Assembly: GCA_002402905.1 (NCBI GenBank)
Contig: DHGT01000015.1
Location: 19,141-83,140, forward strand
Reading direction: 5' to 3'
DNA length: 64,000 nt
DNA from: Desulfatitalea sp. UBA4791
Lineage (GTDB): Bacteria > Desulfobacterota > Desulfobacteria > Desulfobacterales > Desulfosarcinaceae
The notes beneath the pieces were generated by a model. The model did not search any database. It was not told the origin of the DNA and worked only from the letters and a program-made list of their open reading frames with translations. The position numbers were made by a program, and so were the translations under genes. Of this stretch, positions 35,778 to 42,946 are shown in pieces; the first letter of the stretch is position 1, and each line of letters starts with the position of its first letter.

Positions 35778-36758
35778 CTATCTTAACACGCTGATCACCA
35801 GGTAACTGCAATAACCGATATAGACGGCCAGCAGGATGGCCCCTTCGAACCTGTTGATGCGTCCCTGGCCTTTGAATCCGTAACCCAGGACAAACAGAGA
35901 AAACGTCAAGGCGGCCATGACCATGATGTCCCGGAAGAAAACCTCCGGCCCCACGGTCATGGGTTGAATCGATCCCGCAATGCCGACCACGGCCAGGGTA
36001 TTGAACAGGTTGGAGCCCAATATATTGCCCAAGGCGATGTCGTGTTCGTTTTTACGCGCGGCGATGACCGACGAGGCCAGCTCGGGCAAGGAAGTGCCGA
36101 TCGCCACAATGGTCAACCCGATGATCAGATCGCTCACCCCGAAGCCGCTGGCGATCCCCACGGCCCCCCAGACGAGCAGACGTGAACTGACGATCAACAA
36201 CACGAGGCCGACCACCAGCCATAACAGGGCGCGGCGCATGGGCATGATGTTCTCCGCCAATGCCTGGGCCATTTCGCTGCCCAGCGCATCTGCCGGCCGT
36301 CGCACGCCTTGGAAAATGGTCCAGCCCATGAGGCCGGCGAACACGCCCAGGAGCACCAGGGCGTCGAATCGGGTGATGCGGCCGTCCCACAATTGCCATG
36401 CGGCCAGCAGGGTGACCAGGGACAGGATCGGCAACTCCTTGCGCAGCACCTGGGAGTGGACGGCGATGGGACTGAGCATGGCTGTAAGTCCCAGAATCAG
36501 GGCGATATTGGTGATGTTCGAGCCGTAGGCATTACCCAGTGCGATACCCGGGGTGCCTTGGACGGCCGCAAAGGCCGACACCACCATTTCCGGCGCCGAC
36601 GTACCGAAACCGACGATCACCATGCCGATCAATAAAGGGGACATCCCCAAATGCCGCGCCGTGGCGGCCGACCCTTCGACAAAACGATCGGCGCTCCACA
36701 CCAGCAGCGCCAACCCGGATATTACTGCTAAAATCGCCCACACCATGGCGTTCGTCAC
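35778..36758 (-). CDS. CaCA-family calcium/sodium antiporter
   Basis: A 326-residue inner-membrane exchanger with about ten helices. The two inverted alpha repeats are clear: GFGTSAPEMVVSAFAAVQGT with GNAYGSNITNIALILG in the first half, and AIGTSLPELASSVIAARKNE with GNILGSNLFNTLAVVG in the second. Their acidic residues bind Ca2+. It resembles YrbG/NCX-type exporters, which expel Ca2+ using the Na+ or H+ gradient. It is on the same strand as, and just downstream of, the hybrid kinase gene (20 bp gap). Confidence 0.93.
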   Translation of the reverse strand: MTNAMVWAILAVISGLALLVWSADRFVEGSAATARHLGMSPLLIGMVIVGFGTSAPEMVVSAFAAVQGTPGIALGNAYGSNITNIALILGLTAMLSPIAVHSQVLRKELPILSLVTLLAAWQLWDGRITRFDALVLLGVFAGLMGWTIFQGVRRPADALGSEMAQALAENIMPMRRALLWLVVGLVLLIVSSRLLVWGAVGIASGFGVSDLIIGLTIVAIGTSLPELASSVIAARKNEHDIALGNILGSNLFNTLAVVGIAGSIQPMTVGPEVFFRDIMVMAALTFSLFVLGYGFKGQGRINRFEGAILLAVYIGYCSYLVISVLR

Positions 36759-36778
36759 GCCTCCCTGCCCATGCGATG

Positions 36779-39262
36779 TTACCGGCTCAGCACCTCAACC
36801 ACCTTCTCCAAAAGCCCGTTGACTGTAAACGGCTTTTCTATAAAGTCAATATCTTCTTCCAGAACACCCTGCCGGGCGATCACGTTGTCGCTATAGCCCG
36901 ACATGTAGAGCACCCGGGCTTCCGGATGATGCGCCGAGATCCTGGCAAACACTTCGGGGCCGTTCATCCCCGGCATGACCACATCGGTGAGCACCAGATC
37001 GATGGGCGCGCCGTGCGATGCGGCCTTTTCAACGGCGTCCCCGACCGAAGCCGATTCGATCACATCGTAACCGCCGCGCCGCACCACGGAAACCGCCATG
37101 GCACGGACCGCGGGGTCGTCTTCCACGACCAGCACCGTTGCCGTATCCTGGGCGACCTTGCGCTGCGGAACCGTTGGCGGCTGAACCGGCAGGGGTGAGC
37201 CGCTCAGCGGGAGATAGATCTTAAATGTGGCGCCTTGTCCCGGTTCGCTGTAGGCCCAGATGTTGCCGCCGTGCTGCTTGACTATGCCGTAAGAGGTCGC
37301 CAATCCAAGGCCGGTGCCCTTTTCCAGGCCTTTGGTGGTAAAAAACGGCTCGAAAACACGAGACAGGGTCTCCTTGTCCATGCCGCAGCCCGTATCGCTG
37401 ACCCGGATCATGGCGTAATCGCCAGGTGCCACATCGGATTTTAGATCGGCATAGGCCTCATCCAGCACGACCCGGCCGGTTTCGATGGTCAATGTCCCGC
37501 CGTCACTCATGGCGTCCCGGGCGTTGACCGCCAGGTTCATCAGCACCTGGGTCAATTGGGCGCTGTCGGCGGCCACGGCCAATGGCTCATCCGACAGACG
37601 CAGTTGCAATTCGATATCCTCCCCCAGCAGTCGTTGCAGCAGGCGTTCCAACTCCGCCACCGCGGCATTGACATCCAGGCGCTTGACCTCGAGCAGTTGC
37701 TTGCGACTGAAGGCCAGCAACTGGCGGGTCACATCCCTGGCCCGAATGGCGGCATCGAAAATCTCCCGCAACGGTTCGTGATGGGGATGGCCCTCCTGCA
37801 CCTCTTCGAGCACCAGTTCGGCATACCCCATGATAATCGACAACAAGTTGTTGAAATCATGGGCCACACCGCCGGCCAAACGCCCCACGGATTCCATCTT
37901 CTGGGCCTGGTTGAGCTGTTCCTGCAGCGCTTCGCGCTCCTGGTTGGCCCGGTGGCGTTCGGTGATGTCCCGCGTGATGCCCTGAAGCCGGATGGGCCGG
38001 CCGGCATCGTCATAAAAGACCTTGCCATGAATCTCGACCCAGATCGGTTCACGGTTCTTTTTAAACATCGCGACGTCGAAAACGACGCCGGACCCCCCAG
38101 GGCCTTTTTCCAGCTCAGCGGCGATCACACGGGCCATCTCGTTGAAGTTCTTTTCATCGCAATGGTCCGGCAACCGGCTGCCGATCCACTCTTCCGGCGT
38201 GTGGCCGGTGATCAGGGTGATGGCCGGATTGACATAGGTGAACCTGAGATCGAGGTCCATCACCCAGATCACGTCGAGGGTGTTGTCAGCCAGCAACCGA
38301 TAGCGATTTTCACTCTCGCGCAGCTCCGCGGTCTTTCGGGCAACCTGTTTGCGCAACGACCAGGACCACAATGAAAAGCCCAGCAGCAGCACCAGCAGCG
38401 CCACGGCGACCAGAGCCACATATCCCAGCATCATCCGAACACCGGAATGCGTATCCTCATAGACGCCCATCCATCGCTCATAGATGCGCCGATAGGCGCC
38501 GGTGGCCTCGATCACCTTCAACCCCTCGCTCAACTGGGCCAGCAGCGCTTTGTGGCCGTGCCGCACAACATAGCAATAACCGGGACTGAGCAAGGGCCGC
38601 CGCCCGACCGTCAGGTTGCGCCAGCCCTGTTTTTCGATCCAGTACAGGGCGGTCAGACGCGACACCAGGGCGCAGTCATGGTCGCCCCGGGCCAACTCGC
38701 GCAGCGCCTCCTCCTGGGCATCGACCGCAGTGAGCCGCTCGGTGAGACCGTGTTTCAATACGAAATCGTGCATGATATCGCCCTGCTGAACCACGATTCG
38801 CCGGTCGGTCAGATCGGCGATGGTGGCGGGCGGTTCCCCCTCTCCGGTCCGCACCACGGCCACGCAATGATTGACGGTATGGGGTACGGTAAAATCGAAG
38901 GCCAGGTCTCTTTCGGGAGAGTAGAACATGCCCTGCAGCGCGTCGATCTCCCCGCGCACCAGGGCGTCGCGGACCTGCTCCCACGGCCCCAGGCGGATCT
39001 CCACATCTATCCCCAGCTCCCGAGCGATGGCCCGCGTGAGGTCCACGGTGTATCCTGACGGGTTGCCCTTCTCGTCCAAGTATTCGTAGGGCGGGTAGTT
39101 GTGATCACCGCCGATCACGATTCGGCGCGGGACGGGCTTTTCCAGTTGTACCGAATTGTCGGCCAGAAGGTGGGGATGCATGCCATGCCCTGTGACCCCA
39201 CCGATCACGGCAACAACTAAGAAAGCGAAAACCCGAAGGTGGCGTAAAGTTCCCAATTTCAT
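36779..39262 (-). CDS. Hybrid sensor histidine kinase with periplasmic solute-binding (SBP_bac_3) domain
   Basis: An 827-residue membrane receptor. Order: signal/anchor (LRVFAFLVVAVIGGVTGHG); periplasmic family-3 solute-binding domain (IVIGGDHNYPPYEYLDEKGN to RRIYERWMG); membrane helix (MMLGYVALVAVALLVLLLGF); PAS domain (NRYRLLADNTLDVIWVMDLD); histidine kinase core (GRLAGGVAHDFNNLLSIIMG, LAVNARDAMSDGG, VSDTGCGMDKETL, GTGLGLATSYGIV); C-terminal receiver (VVEDDPAVRAMAV; D in VLTDVVMPGMNG; K in FIEKPF). The periplasmic domain likely senses an amino acid or similar small ligand. I chose ATG 39262; an in-frame GTG at 39304 is also possible. Confidence 0.92.
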   Translation of the reverse strand: MKLGTLRHLRVFAFLVVAVIGGVTGHGMHPHLLADNSVQLEKPVPRRIVIGGDHNYPPYEYLDEKGNPSGYTVDLTRAIARELGIDVEIRLGPWEQVRDALVRGEIDALQGMFYSPERDLAFDFTVPHTVNHCVAVVRTGEGEPPATIADLTDRRIVVQQGDIMHDFVLKHGLTERLTAVDAQEEALRELARGDHDCALVSRLTALYWIEKQGWRNLTVGRRPLLSPGYCYVVRHGHKALLAQLSEGLKVIEATGAYRRIYERWMGVYEDTHSGVRMMLGYVALVAVALLVLLLGFSLWSWSLRKQVARKTAELRESENRYRLLADNTLDVIWVMDLDLRFTYVNPAITLITGHTPEEWIGSRLPDHCDEKNFNEMARVIAAELEKGPGGSGVVFDVAMFKKNREPIWVEIHGKVFYDDAGRPIRLQGITRDITERHRANQEREALQEQLNQAQKMESVGRLAGGVAHDFNNLLSIIMGYAELVLEEVQEGHPHHEPLREIFDAAIRARDVTRQLLAFSRKQLLEVKRLDVNAAVAELERLLQRLLGEDIELQLRLSDEPLAVAADSAQLTQVLMNLAVNARDAMSDGGTLTIETGRVVLDEAYADLKSDVAPGDYAMIRVSDTGCGMDKETLSRVFEPFFTTKGLEKGTGLGLATSYGIVKQHGGNIWAYSEPGQGATFKIYLPLSGSPLPVQPPTVPQRKVAQDTATVLVVEDDPAVRAMAVSVVRRGGYDVIESASVGDAVEKAASHGAPIDLVLTDVVMPGMNGPEVFARISAHHPEARVLYMSGYSDNVIARQGVLEEDIDFIEKPFTVNGLLEKVVEVLSR

Positions 39263-39498
39263 CAGAAATGCCTTTTTCTCCTTGACAACGGATCGATATT
39301 TCACGTTAATTGAAGTGACCTATATCTTTCAGCGGCTGGATCTCCTTCAGCCATATGCCCATTGAAAACCGTTACTTAAATTGAATTCAAAAACCGGGAC
39401 AGCGCAGCGGAACACGTGGCGAAGCTGTTGTACCTATTTTCAGCACGCTGTTCAACGATAAGGCGCAACACTGCAGACAACCGCACATGGGGGCAGCC

Positions 39499-40062
39499 AT
39501 GAAAAAATACGTGATTGCGGCAATTCTGGTCGGGGTGGGCGTGGTGATCGCCTTTCCCTTGCTGAGCATGACCTACTACACCATGGTGAGAACCTCCACC
39601 CCGGATTTTTGTGCAACGTGCCATGAGATCAAACCGGCGGTGAGGGAGTGGCGTGCGTCCACCCATGTGAACAATCCTCAGGGGTTCGTGGCCGACTGCA
39701 TGGACTGCCATCTGCCCGCGCCCCACAAGACCTTCGATTTCTTCTTCGCCAAAACGCTCCACGGTGCCAAGGACGTGGTCATGCATTTCATCATCGACGA
39801 ATACGACCGGCAGAAAAACAGGGAGGCCGCTTACGCCTCCTTCGACAATGCCGAGTGCCAGAAGTGCCATCGCAACCTGCTGGACATGCCGGACAAGCGC
39901 GGCGCCATGCTGGCCCACCGCACGGTGCTCTACGCCCGGCCCGGTTACGAACGCAAGTGCGTGGACTGCCATTGGGATCTCGTGCACAACCCCAGCGAAA
40001 CCGTCCAGTTCAAGCAGTACCGCAAACTCCCCTATCACGCCAAAGGATTGAGAAAACTTTAA
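39499..40062 (+). CDS. NapC/NrfH-family tetraheme c-type cytochrome (quinol oxidase of the HAO partner)
   Basis: A 187-residue membrane-anchored cytochrome. One N-terminal helix (VIAAILVGVGVVIAFPLLSM) holds the protein to the periplasmic face. Four CxxCH motifs follow: CATCH (38-42), CMDCH, CQKCH and CVDCH. Members take electrons from the quinol pool and pass them to a periplasmic reductase. The next gene, 65 bp downstream, encodes an octaheme HAO-type cytochrome, the same pairing as haoC-haoA in epsilonproteobacteria. The first heme motif is followed by E-I rather than the H-x-M of NrfH. The ATG at 39499 was chosen for its GGGGGC-type site; an ATG four codons earlier is possible. Confidence 0.88.
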   Translation: MKKYVIAAILVGVGVVIAFPLLSMTYYTMVRTSTPDFCATCHEIKPAVREWRASTHVNNPQGFVADCMDCHLPAPHKTFDFFFAKTLHGAKDVVMHFIIDEYDRQKNREAAYASFDNAECQKCHRNLLDMPDKRGAMLAHRTVLYARPGYERKCVDCHWDLVHNPSETVQFKQYRKLPYHAKGLRKL

Positions 40063-40127
40063 ATACAAATCCTGATCACGGGTTACTGTCAATGCTTTCG
40101 GACATTTCAAAGAAAGGAGCAAAAACC

Positions 40128-41528
40128 ATGAGGCGACGAAAAGTGTTGATTTTTACGGCTGTGACGATCCTGGCGCTGATCGCAGCCGGGGTCTCGCCAC
40201 CGGCCATGGCCCAGCCCAACTTTGCCAAGGTCAAGGAGTTCCGCATCGAGCGGAGCATCCCCCCGGAGGCGGTCGCCTGCATCGAGTGCCACAAACAGAC
40301 CAGCCCCGGTCTGTTTGCCGATTGGGCCAACAGCCGCCATGCCAACGCCAACATCACCTGCCTGGACTGCCATCTGGCCCAGCCCGGAGATCAGGATGTG
40401 GCCAAGGGGCATGACGCGGTTTACAGCCGCAAAGACCTTCCCTATGCCGAAGCAAAGTACAAAGTGCCCGTCGCCACCGTCGTCACGCCCAAGGATTGCT
40501 CCCGCTGTCACCCGGACGAGGTGACCCAGTACAGCAAAAGCAAACACGCCAACACCATCGAGATCATGTGGAAGCTCGACCCCTGGCTGAACAAGGGCAT
40601 GAATTCGGACAACGAGCGCAAGACCGGCTGCTACCACTGCCACGGCACGGTGCTGGCCATCGATGACAAAGGCAAGCTCGATGCCACCACCTGGCCCAAC
40701 GTGGGCGTGGGGCGTCTCAACCTGGACGGCAGCAAGGGGTCGTGCACCTCCTGCCACAGCCGCCACCGCTTTGCGGTATCCGAAGCGCGGCGCCCCGAAG
40801 CATGCGACTCGTGCCACCTGGGGCCGGACCATCCCCAGATCGAGATTTACGAAGAGTCCAAGCACGGCACGATCTACCACGCCTTCAATGACGAGTTCAA
40901 CTTCAAGGCCGCGGCCGGCACTTGGACACCGGGGACCGACTACCGCGCGCCCACCTGCGCCGCCTGCCATATGAGCGGCTCGGGCAAAGTCACAGGCACC
41001 CATGACGTCACCGAACGCATCTCCTGGGAGACCCAGGCCCCGCTCACCGTGCGGCCCCAGGACTTTGCCGCCTTCCCTTCGGGTACCGACTGGAAGGTCG
41101 AGCGCGAAAAGATGAAAAACGTCTGCCTCGCCTGTCACAGCGATGCCTGGGTGGATGATTTCTATCATGGGTACGACAAGGCGGTGGAAGAGTACAACGA
41201 AGTCTACTACAAACCGGCCAAGGCCAAATTCGACGAACTGAATTCAAAAGGATTGCTGGATCAAACCAAGTTCTTCGACGAGCGCCTCGAAGTCGAATTT
41301 TACGAACTGTGGCACCATGAAGGCCGCCGGGCGCGCATGGGCGTCATGATGATGGCCCCGGACTATGCCTGGTGGCATGGCTTCTATGAAGTCAAGCTGC
41401 GATTCGCCAATTTCATGGAAGAGGCCAACCACCTGATCGAAACCGGGCAGAAGGCCTACATCGCCAAGGATTTCCCCAACGCCACCGGCGACACGACCCG
41501 GCCGCCCAAAATTTTCGGCGGGAAGTAA
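40128..41528 (+). CDS. Octaheme hydroxylamine oxidoreductase (HAO)-type cytochrome c
   Basis: A 466-residue secreted protein with a signal peptide (MRRRKVLIFTAVTILALIAA to AMA) and eight CxxCH motifs in order: CIECH, CLDCH, CSRCH, CYHCH, CTSCH, CDSCH, CAACH, CLACH. The region past heme 8 (WHHEGRRARMGVMMMAPDYA) is characteristic of HAO. In non-nitrifying bacteria such proteins, paired with a NapC-type cytochrome, are thought to reduce nitrite (and hydroxylamine) to ammonium in the periplasm. Whether the tyrosine that cross-links the P460 heme in nitrifier HAO is present needs an alignment. A stem-loop terminator candidate follows. Confidence 0.9.
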   Translation: MRRRKVLIFTAVTILALIAAGVSPPAMAQPNFAKVKEFRIERSIPPEAVACIECHKQTSPGLFADWANSRHANANITCLDCHLAQPGDQDVAKGHDAVYSRKDLPYAEAKYKVPVATVVTPKDCSRCHPDEVTQYSKSKHANTIEIMWKLDPWLNKGMNSDNERKTGCYHCHGTVLAIDDKGKLDATTWPNVGVGRLNLDGSKGSCTSCHSRHRFAVSEARRPEACDSCHLGPDHPQIEIYEESKHGTIYHAFNDEFNFKAAAGTWTPGTDYRAPTCAACHMSGSGKVTGTHDVTERISWETQAPLTVRPQDFAAFPSGTDWKVEREKMKNVCLACHSDAWVDDFYHGYDKAVEEYNEVYYKPAKAKFDELNSKGLLDQTKFFDERLEVEFYELWHHEGRRARMGVMMMAPDYAWWHGFYEVKLRFANFMEEANHLIETGQKAYIAKDFPNATGDTTRPPKIFGGK

Positions 41529-41601
41529 CGGGTTAGAAGCAGGCTCACAGAATCGTGCACAGGATATCCTGTGCACGGTTCAAATCGCGACAATACAACA
41601 A

Positions 41602-41640
41602 CGAGGCGCCCGAGACAGGACCGGGCGCCTCGTCTGTTCT
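41602..41640 (+). terminator. Likely terminator after the HAO-type gene
   Basis: CGAGGCGCCC (41602-41611) and GGGCGCCTCG (41623-41632) form a perfect 10-bp GC-rich stem with an 11-base loop, followed by TCTGTTCT. It lies 73 bp past the stop codon. The weak T-run lowers certainty. Confidence 0.6.
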
Positions 41641-41723
41641 CAGCGACTTGAAGCACCATTCCCGAATTCGACCTCCCTCTGAAACTTGACAGAGTCGTAA
41701 AAAGTCAGGAATTCGCTTTTCCC

Positions 41724-41793
41724 GTCATCCCGGCGAAGGCCGGGATCCAGTATTTTCAATAGGTTCTGGATGCCGGATCAAGTCCGGCATGAC
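41724..41793. repeat. Extragenic palindromic repeat of the GTCATCCCGG...CCGGGATCCAG type
   Basis: The left half GTCATCCCGGCGAAGGCCGG runs into GATCCAG; the right half is the near mirror image, CTGGATGCCGGATCAAGTCC then GGCATGAC. It belongs to a class of extragenic repeats common in Proteobacteria. A wider inverted pair encloses it: TTGACAGAGTCGTAAAAAGT on the left (about 41688-41707) and ACTTTTAACGGTGACGTCAA on the right (about 41802-41821). A partial match to the outer arm (TTGACGGATTCGTAAAAAG) also lies at about 24549-24567. Confidence 0.7.
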
Positions 41794-41824
41794 GCCTCTG
41801 CTACTTTTAACGGTGACGTCAAAC

Positions 41825-41838
41825 TTGACTCAAGTCAA
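41825..41838. promoter_or_regulatory. CRP/FNR-type palindrome 1 (TTGAC-N4-GTCAA)
   Basis: TTGACTCAAGTCAA has perfect 5-base arms with a 4-base spacer, the geometry of FNR-superfamily operators (FNR itself: TTGAT-N4-ATCAA). It lies between the HAO and nar transcription units. Confidence 0.5.
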
Positions 41839-41939
41839 TGACACCGTTCCGCTCCCACGATATGATCCAACCATCTCGATCCCTTGTTGGTTCAAAGTCA
41901 AAAAAATCTCGAAGGGAGTGAATCGCTATCGCATCGTCT

Positions 41940-42051
41940 TCTTGCAAACCAAACGCCGGCGCCAAAGGGTCCAACTGCTGGGAATTCATGCAGTGCGGCC
42001 GTGAACGTCGGCGGCGCGGACAATATTACCGTGGTCCTGGCCCGGCCATGA
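41940..42051 (+). pseudogene. Adjoining relics of a two-CW-domain protein and a PP2C phosphatase C-terminus
   Basis: Two short fragments overlap in different frames. 41943-42005 reads CKPNAGAKGSNCWEFMQCGR, carrying the CWEFxxCGRE motif of small two-CW-domain proteins, then loses similarity. 41984-42051, one frame on, reads AAVNVGGADNITVVLARP and a stop, the typical last strand of PP2C-type protein phosphatases (GGxDNITVVL). Neither has a start or a full domain. I read them as remnants of two genes brought together by deletion. Confidence 0.5.
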
Positions 42052-42103
42052 TCCGATCCCGAACAGGCCGGATCTCCATTCGGTGCATGTTGCCTTTTGG
42101 CAT

Positions 42104-42117
42104 TTGACTTAAGTCAA
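42104..42117. promoter_or_regulatory. CRP/FNR-type palindrome 2, upstream of the nar operon
   Basis: TTGACTTAAGTCAA is a perfect 14-bp palindrome about 98 bp before the first gene of the nar operon (start 42215). It is identical to the palindrome at 54800-54813. This suggests a shared anaerobic or nitrosative-stress regulator. Confidence 0.6.
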
Positions 42118-42214
42118 GGCGTTCAGTTAAACTTCGTTTATCATCGATCCTGCCTTGACATTGCCTGAAGTTGCCTTTTCCTACGCCACCCCAAACCCAT
42201 ACAGGAAGGCTTGA

Positions 42215-42913
42215 ATGCAAATACATGCCCTCTATCACGTTCCCTTCGAAGATATCGGCAGCATGGCAGCCTATTTCGAAAAGACCGGCCACGACGTGGC
42301 CGTCACCCGCCTCTGGCAGGCGGAGCCGTTGCCGGAAATAACGGATTTCGACATGCTGGTCGTCATGGGTGGCCCCATGGGGGTGCACGATGATGCGCGC
42401 CATCCCTGGCTGGCCGCTGAAAAACGGTTCCTCGAAGCGGCCATGAAGCGCGACAAAACCATCCTGGGCATTTGCCTGGGCGCCCAATTGATGGTTCATG
42501 TAGCCGGCGCCCCGGTCCGGCCCAACGGCCATCGCGAAATCGGCTGGTTTCCCGTCCGCAGATCAGACCAAGCCCAAACGACCGTGCTGCAGGACGCACT
42601 GCCCCCGGCGTTCGACGCTTTTCATTGGCACGGCGATACCTTCGATTTGCCGGCCGGTGCCGTCCCCCTGGGATCGAGCCAGGCCTGTACCCACCAGGGA
42701 TTCATTATGGCCGATCGCATGGTCGGCCTGCAGTTCCACCTGGAAACCACGCCCGCCTCGGCCCGGGCGCTGATCGACCACTGCGCCGAAGAGTTGGACG
42801 GATCCGCCTATGTCCAGGAACCGGCGGCCATGCTGGCCGACCCCCAGCGTTTTCAGCAGATCAATGCCATCATGGAGAAATTGCTCGACGCCCTCTGCAC
42901 AATTCACCCTTAA
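42215..42913 (+). CDS. Class I glutamine amidotransferase (GuaA-type domain)
   Basis: A 232-residue stand-alone GATase1. The catalytic triad is visible: nucleophile C87 in GICLGAQL and H175/E177 in FHLETT. The N-terminal VVMGGPMGVHDD is typical of GMP-synthase-like amidotransferases. It releases ammonia from glutamine for an unidentified acceptor, or acts as a gamma-glutamyl hydrolase. It is the first gene after the palindrome at 42104 and lies 33 bp upstream of narG on the same strand, so it probably heads the nar operon, which is an unusual place for it. The ATG has an AGGAAGG site. Confidence 0.88.
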   Translation: MQIHALYHVPFEDIGSMAAYFEKTGHDVAVTRLWQAEPLPEITDFDMLVVMGGPMGVHDDARHPWLAAEKRFLEAAMKRDKTILGICLGAQLMVHVAGAPVRPNGHREIGWFPVRRSDQAQTTVLQDALPPAFDAFHWHGDTFDLPAGAVPLGSSQACTHQGFIMADRMVGLQFHLETTPASARALIDHCAEELDGSAYVQEPAAMLADPQRFQQINAIMEKLLDALCTIHP

Positions 42914-42946
42914 AATTCCCCGCCAAGCGGGGCCGCGAGGTGTCCA

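Noticed and set aside
39648..40127. N-terminal extension of the HAO-type protein by 160 codons
   Set aside because: The extension is the out-of-frame shadow of the NapC-type gene; the real start at 40128 has an AAAGGAG site and a signal peptide.
41789..42004. 71-codon open frame (ending ...LLGIHAVRP) upstream of the nar operon
   Set aside because: It runs through the repeat element and a palindrome, has no ribosome binding site, and the recognisable motifs in this stretch lie in the other two frames.
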